The notes: generated from the letters alone by a model not told the origin. Shown: positions 49,761 to 58,277, numbered from the stretch's first letter. The stretch: DNA of 64,000 nt from Candidatus Saccharibacteria bacterium oral taxon 955 (GCA_010202265.1 CP047918.1:248001-312000); one strand, 5' to 3'. Made by a program: numbers and translations.

Positions 49761-52583
49761 CTATCTAACGCTCAATATAGTAGGATCATTCTCTGGTTTG
49801 CTAGAGGATGGTTTGCTATCATTTACGCTTGATTCGCGTATGATGCGAGGTCGGTTTGGCTCTTGTTGAGTATCGCTACTGCCCGATGGCTTACGCTTGC
49901 GGGTTCGTGTACGTTTTTTCTTTGGTTTTTCGGTTACGCTATTGGAATTATTGATCGGTGCGTCAGGCTGGTCGCTAGTTTTTGGCTCTGTACTTGGTTG
50001 CTTCTTTTGGTCTCTTGCTTCTTTTAAGGCGACGTTGACTTCATCGGGTGTGATGTTGCTGATGGGCCATGTTTTGCCCTGAGCGAGCATCGCTGCTTCC
50101 TTTGCACGACGCTCAGCCTCACGTTGCTCTGGTGATTTTGGCGGTGTGTAGGCGGGGCCAGGACGCTTAACAACGAGATTTTCTGGAGGTAGGATGCGTT
50201 TTGAAATATCCTCCTCGATCTCTTGACGGTTGCGGGCGTAGTTTTCTCGCGTATGTTGGATAATCCTACCAGTGTTATCGTCTTGGGCGGGTGGTAGGTT
50301 GAGGGTTTTTGCGCTAAATGCTGGAGCTTTTTCGCCGTTGATTACCATATTTATGATGAAATTACGGTTGTGCATCTGCAAGAGGTCGTTTGGCTCGAAC
50401 TGTGGTTCAAATTGTTTGGCTAGAATTGGGCTGTCGTCGGCTGAGACACGAAAGCTGATCATCGTACCGACGTTACCAAAGACGGCGTCGCGCACAGAAT
50501 CTTGCATTTGTGAAATGTATTGGTTGGCGACGGTGAGATTGAGTCCATATTTGCGTGCCTCAGATAGAATCGTAGCGAAAGAATCGGTCGCGAAGTTTTG
50601 AAACTCGTCCACGTACAGATAAAATGGTCGACGGTCTTTGATGTCTGGTATATCCGAACGGCTCATGGCGGCGAGCTGGATCTTGGTGACCAGGAACGAC
50701 CCTAGGATTCCAGCATTATCCTCACCGATTAGACCCTTGCTGAGGTTGACGACGAGAATCTTGCCCTCGTCCATAATTTGGCGGATATTGAACGTTGATT
50801 TTGGCTGGCCGATGATGTTGCGGATAACTGGATTAGCAGTGAAAGCGCCAACCTTGTTTAGTACTGGGGCAATCGCTTCAGCCTGAAACTTATCAGTCCA
50901 GCTGGCAAATTCAACATTCCAAAATTGCAAAACGACAGTATCTGTACAGTAACTGAGGGTTTCTTTGCGGAACTTCTTGTCGGTCAACATGCGAGTAATG
51001 TCGAGCATGGTAGTCTCGGGTCGGTCGAGTAAGGCTAGTATCGTGTATCGCAAAATATACTCGAGACGTGGACCCCATGAATCACCGAACATGCGCTTCA
51101 ACACGCCAATCACTTCAGAGCTAATATTGGTTTTTTGCGACGGGTTGGTGACTTCTAGAGGATTAAATCCAAGTGGATACTGCGTATCGGCAGGGTTAAA
51201 ATAAACGACATCCTTTAGGCGTGAGCCAGGCACGAATCGCATATTGTTTATCGCAAAGTCGCCGTGAGGGTCGATAATCGCGTAGCCCTGACCGTGAAAT
51301 ATATCAGATAGCGCAAATAACTCTAGAAGTCCTGATTTACCTGCTCCTGTTTGTCCGATGATATAGACGTGGCGTGAACGGTCATAGCGTAACATGCCGA
51401 ACTGATGGTTGATGCCACGGAAGTTAGTCATGCCAAAGGCGGAAATATTTTCATCATGAGCTGGGTCGCCAGTTAGAATCGGAAGTTTGGCTGGCGGCTC
51501 GGCGGTTTTTGTGCTTGCCCAGACGATATTTGGTGTTTCAACGTTGGTGTGCGGTAGGTGGAATACCGAAGCGACTTCCTCGATATTCATGAGATACCCT
51601 CTATCGGCAAACAGGCGGGTCTTGTATTTGGCGAGAGATTCTTTGGCGAAGCTGTCATGGGATTGTTTGAAACCGTTGAGGTTTGTCGAGTTAAATTGCT
51701 TGAACGTACCTACGATACCTTGCATACGAAGTTTGGCATCGGAGGTATTTTCTCCGAGGTATGCGAGACGGATTTTTACCTGGTAGCCCAGCTTTGTCGC
51801 TTTTTTTTCGGCCTCAGCGATACGGGTTTTGTCGCGTTCAGAAATTTCCGCTGCACTACCAGTCCCCTGCTCTGGTGGTGCCCATAGTAATTCAAACAGT
51901 CCAGTGACCCATTTCATGCCACCATCACCAAATAGATTAAAGCCACCACTTTTGACGGCTTTTATCCAGGCGTCAGAGGCCTTGTGCCAATCGTCTCTTA
52001 CAGGTCGAATTAACATCTGAATCCAAATTTCTTCTTCGGTGTCCTCTAGCTTGGCGAGCGTGCCAGTGATACCAGCCAGCGGGTCGACCTCAAAACTCTG
52101 AAATGTTTTGATGGGCAAGAACTCTTTGTCGGTCAGAACGATTTCTGAAGTGTAGACGACGCTGTGATGACGTTCGTGCGCCACATAATCTTCATCTGTG
52201 GCGTGAATTTGGACCTGAGGGTATTGAGCGTAGATCTGTCCTTCGACAAAGTTTTGAAGCGATTTTGGTGTCCAGACATAAAACTGAATACGTCCACCGA
52301 CTGAAGCGATTTCAAAACTGAGATGTTCTTGGTATCCGCCGTTAGCTTTTAGTTCTTTGGCGTCGCGCAAGATGCCGTGTAGTGACGCAAACATCTGCTC
52401 AGCAGCGAGCTCGGATTTGTCGTTGGTTTTTGGAATCTCTAGCATCAATAAGACGCTGTCGACATTTCTGACTACGTCAACGCGCTGATAGTTTCGCCAC
52501 GTCATGTAGCCTAAAGTCGCTACAATTGGCAGCCAAACGTACCACTGGAGAATTATATTGATGAAGTCGACGATAATTGACAT
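49761..52583 (-). CDS. TraG/VirB4-like membrane-anchored ATPase
   Basis: A 940-residue P-loop ATPase of the HerA/VirB4/TraG superfamily, of the kind that drives DNA or pilin transfer in type IV secretion-like machines. One N-terminal membrane segment (about 8-28) precedes a mixed domain. Walker A is GQTGAGKS at 410-417, followed by IIDPHGDFA near 436-444. Walker B is YVDEFQNF at 657-664, then the sensor-like ANQYISQMQ. The last 110 residues are Lys/Arg/Ser/Pro-rich (KKKRTRTRKRK) and probably disordered, perhaps nucleic-acid binding. Similar proteins are frequent in Saccharibacteria (general knowledge). No other secretion genes are adjacent, so its partner is unknown. It is not part of the CRISPR operon: a tracrRNA terminator separates them. 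Confidence 0.75.
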   Translation of the reverse strand: MSIIVDFINIILQWYVWLPIVATLGYMTWRNYQRVDVVRNVDSVLLMLEIPKTNDKSELAAEQMFASLHGILRDAKELKANGGYQEHLSFEIASVGGRIQFYVWTPKSLQNFVEGQIYAQYPQVQIHATDEDYVAHERHHSVVYTSEIVLTDKEFLPIKTFQSFEVDPLAGITGTLAKLEDTEEEIWIQMLIRPVRDDWHKASDAWIKAVKSGGFNLFGDGGMKWVTGLFELLWAPPEQGTGSAAEISERDKTRIAEAEKKATKLGYQVKIRLAYLGENTSDAKLRMQGIVGTFKQFNSTNLNGFKQSHDSFAKESLAKYKTRLFADRGYLMNIEEVASVFHLPHTNVETPNIVWASTKTAEPPAKLPILTGDPAHDENISAFGMTNFRGINHQFGMLRYDRSRHVYIIGQTGAGKSGLLELFALSDIFHGQGYAIIDPHGDFAINNMRFVPGSRLKDVVYFNPADTQYPLGFNPLEVTNPSQKTNISSEVIGVLKRMFGDSWGPRLEYILRYTILALLDRPETTMLDITRMLTDKKFRKETLSYCTDTVVLQFWNVEFASWTDKFQAEAIAPVLNKVGAFTANPVIRNIIGQPKSTFNIRQIMDEGKILVVNLSKGLIGEDNAGILGSFLVTKIQLAAMSRSDIPDIKDRRPFYLYVDEFQNFATDSFATILSEARKYGLNLTVANQYISQMQDSVRDAVFGNVGTMISFRVSADDSPILAKQFEPQFEPNDLLQMHNRNFIINMVINGEKAPAFSAKTLNLPPAQDDNTGRIIQHTRENYARNRQEIEEDISKRILPPENLVVKRPGPAYTPPKSPEQREAERRAKEAAMLAQGKTWPISNITPDEVNVALKEARDQKKQPSTEPKTSDQPDAPINNSNSVTEKPKKKRTRTRKRKPSGSSDTQQEPNRPRIIRESSVNDSKPSSSKPENDPTILSVR

Positions 52584-52655
52584 AATTTATTCTATTACAT
52601 TATATCATACCTCTGTAAAAAAAGCAAGAGTAAGCATGATTGTTTTGGATAACTA

Positions 52656-52684
52656 AAGCCCGCCTGGCTTAGTGCGGCGGGCTT
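52656..52684 (-). terminator. Terminator after the sigma/HARE gene
   Basis: AAGCCCGCC and GGCGGGCTT form a 9-bp stem with an 11-nt loop; on the - strand the stem runs into TTTAGTTAT. It lies 25 bp past the stop at 52709 and separates the regulator from the ATPase gene. Confidence 0.7.
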
Positions 52685-52708
52685 AAAATCATTAGTTTAG
52701 TCCGGGAG

Positions 52709-53767
52709 CTAGTTTGTTTCCAGCTCGGCGAGAGTGTACGTCGCTTTGGCGACACGCTTAAACTCTGGTTTACTCTGGAGATTGAGTAAAATTGTCGTTT
52801 CTTTGACCTGACGGCTCTTTAGTACACGCTTGACGATTTCATCGCGATGTAGTGGCTCGCCAGCTTTTTTGAGAACCTTTGTGATGATATCAGAAACAGT
52901 TCCCTTGCTGTAGCCCCAGCTGTCTAGGGCGTAAATGCCACGACCAATCAGCACGAAGCGCTTATCTTTAATCAGCTCGTTATGAATAGCCTGAGTAGTG
53001 ACGTCTTTGCGCTTGAAGTCGCTATCTTTGATAAATTTAGCAATCTCAGAAAAGTGCATTGGCTTGCCATTGTCAGCGAGGATGACGTAGATTTTGTCGC
53101 GAATATTCTTTGGATTAACGGTCGGCCATTTGACGAGACCCCAGACGTCTTTGAGGCTGGCTAAGCCCTTTGAGAGGCTGGCAAGCGCGCGAACCTGGCT
53201 AGGGCTTTCGTAATTGAGCATGCCGTGAAGCGTTTCAATATCAACTGGTTCGCCATGTTTTTTGATAGTTTTGACGATCTCGTCGACTGAGCCACGGATT
53301 TTTTTCTCGTCACCATTTTCGGCGATGCCGACACCTTGGTAGTAGTTGTCATTTTCGTTGATAACGACTAGTTTCGGAGATAGCTCACCAACAAATGCGA
53401 TACGTGCTTTTGTCTCGATGGTAGGCATATTCCCTACCATGCGCGTAGCTACGTCCTGCACACGGCCAACACGACCATTCTCAGATAGATCACGAACAAT
53501 GAGGCGTTCGATTTCGTGTACGGCTGGAATTTTACCCTCGTCTGCGGCGATTTTCAGACGAATCAAGATGGCTTTTTCGAGCTGGCGAACACGCTCGCGA
53601 GTGATACTGAGTAGTTCACCGATTTGCTCTAGCGTTTCGCGTCGCTCAAATAGGCCAAAACGGCGTGTAATAATTTCACGCTCACGCTCCTGATCGATAG
53701 CTTTTAGTATCTCTTGCACGGCACTCTTTAGGGTTGCTGCAGTATCGCTTTTTGCAGTATCGCTCAT
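52709..53767 (-). CDS. Sigma region 4-like / HARE-HTH transcription regulator
   Basis: The 352-residue protein joins two DNA- or polymerase-binding modules. Residues about 25-75 are a canonical sigma-70 region 4 (EREIITRRFGLFER... with helix-turn-helix ETLEQIGELLSITRERVRQLE). The rest holds at least two HARE-HTH-like winged-helix units (IYVILADNGKPMHFSEIAKF; KVLKKAGEPLHRDEIVKRV), a fold also found in RpoE (delta). There is no region 2, so it is unlikely to melt promoters as a free sigma factor; a polymerase-associated or architectural role is inferred. ATG at 53767 is preferred to the upstream GTG. It has its own promoter and a strong terminator. Confidence 0.75.
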   Translation of the reverse strand: MSDTAKSDTAATLKSAVQEILKAIDQEREREIITRRFGLFERRETLEQIGELLSITRERVRQLEKAILIRLKIAADEGKIPAVHEIERLIVRDLSENGRVGRVQDVATRMVGNMPTIETKARIAFVGELSPKLVVINENDNYYQGVGIAENGDEKKIRGSVDEIVKTIKKHGEPVDIETLHGMLNYESPSQVRALASLSKGLASLKDVWGLVKWPTVNPKNIRDKIYVILADNGKPMHFSEIAKFIKDSDFKRKDVTTQAIHNELIKDKRFVLIGRGIYALDSWGYSKGTVSDIITKVLKKAGEPLHRDEIVKRVLKSRQVKETTILLNLQSKPEFKRVAKATYTLAELETN

Positions 53768-53839
53768 CGGTAGAACTCTCCGCTCCCTTTGCCTCACCTA
53801 AGGGAAAATTATATAAAAATTAATATTCAGTCTGGTTAC

Positions 53840-53867
53840 ATTATGATACATTTTTTGGAAATGTCAA
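53840..53867 (-). promoter_or_regulatory. Promoter of the sigma/HARE gene
   Basis: On the - strand TTGACA, 16 bp and CATAAT lie about 73 bp before the ATG. A perfect -35 and a near-consensus -10. Confidence 0.65.
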
Positions 53868-53869
53868 CC

Positions 53870-54205
53870 CCCAAACTTTGCTACATTTATTGTACCACAA
53901 TATCGACGCTTATGGTAAATACTTTTTTGAGACTTTTTTTGCTATAGAACCATGGTCAAGCTAGCCATACTTCACCGAGCTGTCAACTTTAACACCTTGA
54001 AACCAGAAAAAATTCCACAAATAATGTCGAAAATATTACACCATAAAATCAATGAATTACCTATATTCCACAGGCAATTCATTGATTTAGCATAGACTGT
54101 TGGTCATCTTGATGCTTGAGATCGGACGTCTGCGTTAGGCTTAATGCTGCCAAACATAGCCTCATAATCGAGTCTTTCGGGTTGTGCGGTGAGAAGACTT
54201 TGGTT
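53870..54205. other. AT-rich gap downstream of topA
   Basis: No gene seen. It contains a long inverted repeat (listed separately) and several ATTCCACA-like words, which are too few and too divergent to call DnaA boxes. Confidence 0.5.
54046..54088 (-). terminator. Long inverted repeat downstream of topA
   Basis: AAATCAATGAATT (54046-54058) and AATTCATTGATTT (54076-54088) form a perfect 13-bp stem, topped by CCT/AGG. It lies about 118 bp past the topA stop. It could be the topA terminator, although the T tract is poor, or a protein-binding palindrome. The same element is at 25275-25317. Confidence 0.45.
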
Positions 54206-56548
54206 TTAGGCTTTTTTGCTACCTCGACGAGGTGCACGACGTGTTTTGCCACGAGCGGATTTGGCCGGGGCTTCGTCTAGTAGCTTCTTGGCCTCCGTCT
54301 CAGTGAGTGTAGTGGGGTCGATATCTTTTGGTATTTTGGCGTTCTTTTTGCCGTCGGTGACATATGGGCCAAATCGCCCTCTTAGAACCTTGATTTCACC
54401 AAAATCAGCAATATTTTTTTCGGCTTCGGCTTTGAGTTTTTCGGCATAGAGCGTCTTGGCTGTGTCTAGATCGATGTCGTGCGGGTCGTGGTCTTTTATA
54501 GATATAAATAGCTTGCCTACCTGGATATATGGGCCAAATCGCCCGATATTCGCCTTGATGTCTTGACCATCGTCGGCTTGCCCGACAAGTCTAGGCAGCT
54601 TAAACGCCTCGAGAGCTTGTTCGAGTGTAACAGTTTCGATCTTTGCTCCGCGTGGCATTGGGGCAAACTGTGGTTTTTCAGAGTCGTCGGATGCACCCAG
54701 CTGGAGCATTGGGCCGAAACGGCCAAATCGCGCCAGGATAGTTTTTCCAGTCTTTGGGTCGACGCCAATCTCCCGGCTATTGCCGACAGTTGATCGGTCA
54801 ATCGAGCCAGAGCCTTCGATAAGCTCATGAAACGGCTCATAAAAATCTCTTAGCATAGTGTTGCGCGCTAGCCTGTTCGTAGCGATATCATCAAAATGTG
54901 CCTCAACCTTTGAGGTGAAATCATAGTCAACGATTTGATCAAAATGATTCGACAAAAAGTCACTAATCAGCTCTCCAGATGGCGTCGGGACGAGCTTACC
55001 ACGATTAGAGCCGGTCTTTTCTTGGATAACCTCTCGATCGACCTCTCCGTCAATTAGCTGGAGCACGATAATGTCTCTAGGTGTCCCCTCGGACTCGCCA
55101 CGTTCTGCATAGCCTCGGGCCTGTACGGTGTTGATGATGGTCGCATAGGTTGACGGGCGCCCGATACCTAGCTCTTCGAGTTTTTTGACCAGCGACCCTT
55201 CGGTGTAGCGTGCTGGCGGGCGTGAAAATACCTGTCGTGCTTCAACACTATATTGCTGAAGTGTATCGCCGGATGAAACTGCTGGTAATAGTGTGTCGTC
55301 TTTGCTGCCATAGACTCGCAAAAAGCCGTCAAACACGACAACTTGTCCCTTTGCCTCAAAAACGAGTTTTTTGTTTTTTTCGCTTGATTGCTCGGTCTTA
55401 CTGATGGTGATCGTAACTGTCGTATTCTCAAGCTTGGCTGGCGCCATCTGGCTTGCTAAGGTTCGGCGACGGATCAGGTCATAGAGTTTTTGGTCGTATT
55501 CATTACCGCTGACAGATTCACGGGTTATGTCGGTTGGGCGAATTGCCTCATGGGCCTCTTGGGCGCTTGCTGATTTGGTCTTGAACTTACGTACATGACT
55601 ATACTCGATACCGTAGAGGCATTTGACTAGATCGGCTGTCGAGGCAATCGCCTGGCTAGATAGTGTTACGCTGTCGGTACGCATGTAGGTGATGCGCCCC
55701 TCTTGGTAGAGTTTCTGAGCGCTTGTCATCGTAGCCTTGCTACTCATGCCAAGCTTGGAGTTTGCCTCTTGTTGCAAAGTACTGGTAGTGAAAGGCGCAG
55801 ATGGGTTGCGGGTTGATGGACTCTTGGTGATATCGCTCACGGTATATGTCGCACCGACGAGTCCCTCCAGGAACTCAGTTGCTTCTTTTTCGGTGTCAAA
55901 TCGTTGTTTTAGCTCGGCGTTGAACTCTTGTCCGTCGTGAATAAATATAGCGGTAACCTTGAATTGCGCGCTAGAGTTAAAAGCCTCGATCTCACGCTCT
56001 CGTTCCACCAGTAGTCGCACCGCTGGACTCTGGACTCGTCCAGCCGATTTTCCGCCTGGGACTTTTCGCCACACAACAGGACTAAGCTCAAATCCAACCA
56101 CACGGTCTAGGATTTGTCTGGCCTGCTGGGCTTCAACAAGTTTCATGTCGACAGTGCGCGGATGTTTGATAGCTTCTTCGATCGCTGGTTTTGTGATTTC
56201 GTGAAAAACAATTCGCTTAGTCGTGGCTGGATCTAGCTTGAGAACCTCACAAAGATGCCAGGCGATTGCCTCTCCTTCTCGGTCTTCATCGGTAGCCAGC
56301 CAGACGTTAGCGGGGCCGACTGCTTTGACTTGTTTTTTGAGCTCGCTGATAACTTTTTTCTTTTCTGGATCGATTTCATAGGTAGTGGCAAATCCGTTTT
56401 TGACATCGATCGGTGGTGTGCCATCCTTGGTTTTTTTGGGAATTGACCGAATATGACCGACGCTTGACAATACATGAAAGTCATTGCCCAGATATTTTTC
56501 AATGGTTTTTGCTTTGGCTGGTGACTCGACTATGACGAGATTTTTCAT
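54206..56548 (-). CDS. topA: DNA topoisomerase I
   Basis: A type IA topoisomerase that relaxes negative supercoils by single-strand passage. The 780-residue protein opens with the TOPRIM domain (MKNLVIVESPAKAKTIEKYL; DEDREGEAIAWHL at about 87-99). It carries [18 protein letters not shown] and the catalytic Tyr288 in [10 protein letters not shown]. The C-terminal region has three GRFGP-containing repeats (Toprim C-terminal repeat type) and a Lys/Arg-rich tail ([15 protein letters not shown]), and no zinc ribbons. A TATAAT about 15 bp before the ATG overlaps the 3' hairpin of the next gene. The other copy is truncated at the junction. Confidence 0.97.
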   Translation of the reverse strand: MKNLVIVESPAKAKTIEKYLGNDFHVLSSVGHIRSIPKKTKDGTPPIDVKNGFATTYEIDPEKKKVISELKKQVKAVGPANVWLATDEDREGEAIAWHLCEVLKLDPATTKRIVFHEITKPAIEEAIKHPRTVDMKLVEAQQARQILDRVVGFELSPVVWRKVPGGKSAGRVQSPAVRLLVEREREIEAFNSSAQFKVTAIFIHDGQEFNAELKQRFDTEKEATEFLEGLVGATYTVSDITKSPSTRNPSAPFTTSTLQQEANSKLGMSSKATMTSAQKLYQEGRITYMRTDSVTLSSQAIASTADLVKCLYGIEYSHVRKFKTKSASAQEAHEAIRPTDITRESVSGNEYDQKLYDLIRRRTLASQMAPAKLENTTVTITISKTEQSSEKNKKLVFEAKGQVVVFDGFLRVYGSKDDTLLPAVSSGDTLQQYSVEARQVFSRPPARYTEGSLVKKLEELGIGRPSTYATIINTVQARGYAERGESEGTPRDIIVLQLIDGEVDREVIQEKTGSNRGKLVPTPSGELISDFLSNHFDQIVDYDFTSKVEAHFDDIATNRLARNTMLRDFYEPFHELIEGSGSIDRSTVGNSREIGVDPKTGKTILARFGRFGPMLQLGASDDSEKPQFAPMPRGAKIETVTLEQALEAFKLPRLVGQADDGQDIKANIGRFGPYIQVGKLFISIKDHDPHDIDLDTAKTLYAEKLKAEAEKNIADFGEIKVLRGRFGPYVTDGKKNAKIPKDIDPTTLTETEAKKLLDEAPAKSARGKTRRAPRRGSKKA

Positions 56549-56571
56549 AACCTCATATTATACCAAATTGT

Positions 56572-56679
56572 CTCGCTACCACAATCACCGAAAGCACTTT
56601 TTCGGTAATTCTGGTAGCGAGGACAGAGAGATGAGTCTGCCCTCGGGGGGTGAGATCAGGCTTCTTGCTGCCTAATCTC
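56572..56679 (-). promoter_or_regulatory. 3' element of cassette A: stop-codon hairpin, SD-complementary segment, long hairpin
   Basis: Read on the - strand: a 10-bp hairpin around the stop codon (56679-56652, loop agcaagaa); a C-run and GAGGGCAGACTC; CTCTCTGTCC (56630-56621), the exact complement of the cassette leader segment; and a 22-bp hairpin (56621-56572) with one mismatch and one G-U. The long hairpin may terminate transcription; topA transcription starts right after it. Confidence 0.75.
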
Positions 56680-57099
56680 CTCTTCTATCTTTTTCCAGAG
56701 CCAGTTGGCTCTTTCGGTTGACTGCCTCGCGTCCTCTTGGGCCTGCCTGAGACGCAACGTCGCCTCAGCTCCGCGCAGGGCTGCTTCTTTGTGTAGGGTC
56801 CTGAGGACCTCTACCCTTGTTTCCTTGGCGATGTCGCCCTGGAGGGCAACGTCGGCAGGGTCAACACCCGCCTGCTCGGCTCGGATGATCACTATCCGTG
56901 CCGCTACTTCTTCGGCGTCGTATGTGTCTGCGAACCTGACTCCCGTCGAGTAGCCACCACAACTCGTGGTGACGTGCTCCACTCCCGGGACTTCTTCGAT
57001 GAGAGTATAGCTATTCTTGCTCACCCTCTCTCTTGCGGATACGTAGACGCTGTCTGCGTATTTGTTTATGACCATGCGGTTCTTGCGGTCCTTGGTCAT
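56656..57099 (-). CDS. Cassette protein A, unknown function
   Basis: A 147-residue soluble protein. Residues about 10-85 look like a small alpha/beta domain (VYVSARERV, then helix, VPGVEHVTT, GYSTGVRFA, helix AEEVAARIVIIRAEQ). The remainder is a charged helix, likely coiled coil, ending EEIRQQEA. It shares the domain plan and spacing with cassette proteins B and C. C has the same PGV, YS, AR-V-II positions and the same QQEA end. I do not recognise the family. Start: ATG at 57099, 9 bp after AGAGAGG. It has its own promoter and leader, and no obvious metabolic neighbour. Confidence 0.75.
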   Translation of the reverse strand: MTKDRKNRMVINKYADSVYVSARERVSKNSYTLIEEVPGVEHVTTSCGGYSTGVRFADTYDAEEVAARIVIIRAEQAGVDPADVALQGDIAKETRVEVLRTLHKEAALRGAEATLRLRQAQEDARQSTERANWLWKKIEEEIRQQEA

Positions 57100-57216
57100 T
57101 TTTCTCGTACCTCTCTGTCCAAATTGTCAACGTCCGGACCATCCGGACGGACTAGACTTTCGCATCTGAACGAAAAGTCTAGAGCATACTATATCAAATA
57201 ATTTATAAAAAGTCAA
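57100..57216 (-). promoter_or_regulatory. Promoter and structured leader of cassette A
   Basis: TTGACT-17-TATAGT (57216-57188) starts a leader with two hairpins. H1 is 57182-57152, loop containing TTCAGAT. H2 is CGTCCGGA-tgg-TCCGGACG (57149-57131). The conserved single strand TTGACAATTTGGACAGAGAGG lies before the ATG, whose last 11 bases (57120-57110) hold the Shine-Dalgarno site. H2 differs from cassettes B and C by paired changes that keep the stem. Confidence 0.8.
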
Positions 57217-57244
57217 GTACTTTGTATATTAATTTTATCATTTA

Positions 57245-57261
57245 TAGCAAATATATTGCTA
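57245..57261. promoter_or_regulatory. Palindrome upstream of cassette A promoter
   Basis: TAGCAA-atata-TTGCTA lies about 30 bp upstream of the cassette A -35 box and just after the cassette B terminator hairpin. It could be an operator or the tail of the B terminator. Confidence 0.35.
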
Positions 57262-57270
57262 CAAAACTAT

Positions 57271-57349
57271 CTCGCTACCACAATCACCGAAGGTATTTTT
57301 TCGGTAGTTCTGGTAGCGAGGACAGAGAGATGAGTCTGCCCTCGGGGAA
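57271..57349 (-). promoter_or_regulatory. 3' element of cassette B
   Basis: Same GAGGGCAGACTCATCTCTCTGTCC segment (in part, complement word at 57329-57320) and same long hairpin (57320-57271) as cassettes A and C. The loop differs in length and sequence while the stem is kept. The stop-codon hairpin seen in A and C is absent. Confidence 0.75.
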
Positions 57350-57353
57350 ATGG

Positions 57354-57998
57354 CTAGTCTATTGTGATCAGAGCACTATAGGTTGTGGCTCTGATACTTT
57401 TCTTCCTCTTCTTAACACTTCTCCGTTTTTCTTTTAGAATCCTCTCTGTTCGGTCAATTTCTTCCAACCCTTCTCTCAGCTCGTCCTTTATGCTTCGGAG
57501 CTTCCTTATTTCCTCCTCTGCCTTCTTCAGCTCTGCCTCAAGGGCGTGAATTTCTATGTCGAGCTGATACTCCTCACACCCGATTTCGTAGAGTTCATTC
57601 TGGGCGTCCTCTCTTATTTCTCTTAGCAAAGACCCCCTATGCCTTATGTCGGCCAGGGCTTCTTCGCACTTGTACCGAATTTCGGCACCGATAGCGTTCG
57701 CCAGGACCAAGGAGTCTTCTATTCCTTCGACGTATACTCTAGCGATACCGTGTTTTTCGGCGCATGTTGCAATGGCCTCGGCTATGGCCTCCATAACATG
57801 GTGGTCGGCGGCCTCAATCGTCAGGTCGTATTCTGTGCTTCCCGCATGGGCTGAGACTACATGTTGTTCCTTTCGGATACTTTCAAGAGACTCCTCGTCT
57901 GCAATCCGCACACTACTGTGCACGGTCGCGTTAGATTCATCTATTATCTCGATGTTCGTCAGCCGCATTTCCTTTGCCTGCTTCGTGAGCTGGGGCAT
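57354..57998 (-). CDS. Cassette protein B, unknown function, long coiled coil
   Basis: A 214-residue protein. Residues about 15-90 align with the alpha/beta domain of cassette protein C (NATVHSSVRIADEESLESIRK against MVTINSTTRLKEEHLDKIRK, then the Y-x-x-T-I strand and an Ala-rich helix). Residues about 110-205 are an acidic-basic coiled coil (EIHALEAELKKAEEEIRKLR). ATG at 57998 is preferred over the longer frame because GAGAGG lies 5 bp upstream, as in the sister genes. Function unknown; the coiled coil suggests oligomerisation or a scaffold. Confidence 0.75.
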   Translation of the reverse strand: MPQLTKQAKEMRLTNIEIIDESNATVHSSVRIADEESLESIRKEQHVVSAHAGSTEYDLTIEAADHHVMEAIAEAIATCAEKHGIARVYVEGIEDSLVLANAIGAEIRYKCEEALADIRHRGSLLREIREDAQNELYEIGCEEYQLDIEIHALEAELKKAEEEIRKLRSIKDELREGLEEIDRTERILKEKRRSVKKRKKSIRATTYSALITID

Positions 57999-58110
57999 TT
58001 GATCCTCTCTGTCCAAATTGTCAACGCTCAGACTCTCTGAGCGGACTAGACTTTCGCATCTGAACGAAAAGTCTGCAATATATTATACAAAATAAAATAT
58101 AAAACGTCAA
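57999..58110 (-). promoter_or_regulatory. Promoter and structured leader of cassette B
   Basis: TTGACG-17-TATAAT (58110-58082), H1 at 58074-58048 with the same TTCAGAT loop, H2 CGCTCAGA-gag-TCTGAGCG (58043-58025), and the identical conserved strand with the SD word at 58014-58004. Confidence 0.8.
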
Positions 58111-58168
58111 ATAGTTATTGCAAACTATGCTTTAGTAACTTATATATAATCTCTAAATGTCAAACTAT

Positions 58169-58277
58169 CTCGCTACCACAATCACCGAAAAAATAACTTC
58201 GGTAATTCTGGTAGCGAGGACAGAGAGATGAGTCTGCCCTCGGGGGGGTGAGATCAGGCTTCTTGCTGCCCGATCTC
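58169..58277 (-). promoter_or_regulatory. 3' element of cassette C
   Basis: Stop-codon hairpin 58277-58250 (same loop agcaagaa; stem pairs U-G and A-U of A become C-G and G-U here), complement word CTCTCTGTCC at 58227-58218, and the long hairpin 58218-58169. Confidence 0.75.

Larger units (their letters stand above)
29780..56187 (+). repeat. Copy 2 of the ~27 kb direct repeat
   Basis: Position 29780 corresponds to position 1 and 56187 to 27394. Copy 2 is about 986 bp shorter than copy 1. Two missing 444-bp units of the surface-protein repeat account for 888 bp, and many one-base deletions between 29.8 and 41.3 kb account for the rest. From about 41.3 kb onward it is almost error-free, with one lost C near 42481, and it carries the intact cas1, cas9, ATPase, sigma/HARE and topA genes. 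Confidence 0.95.
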
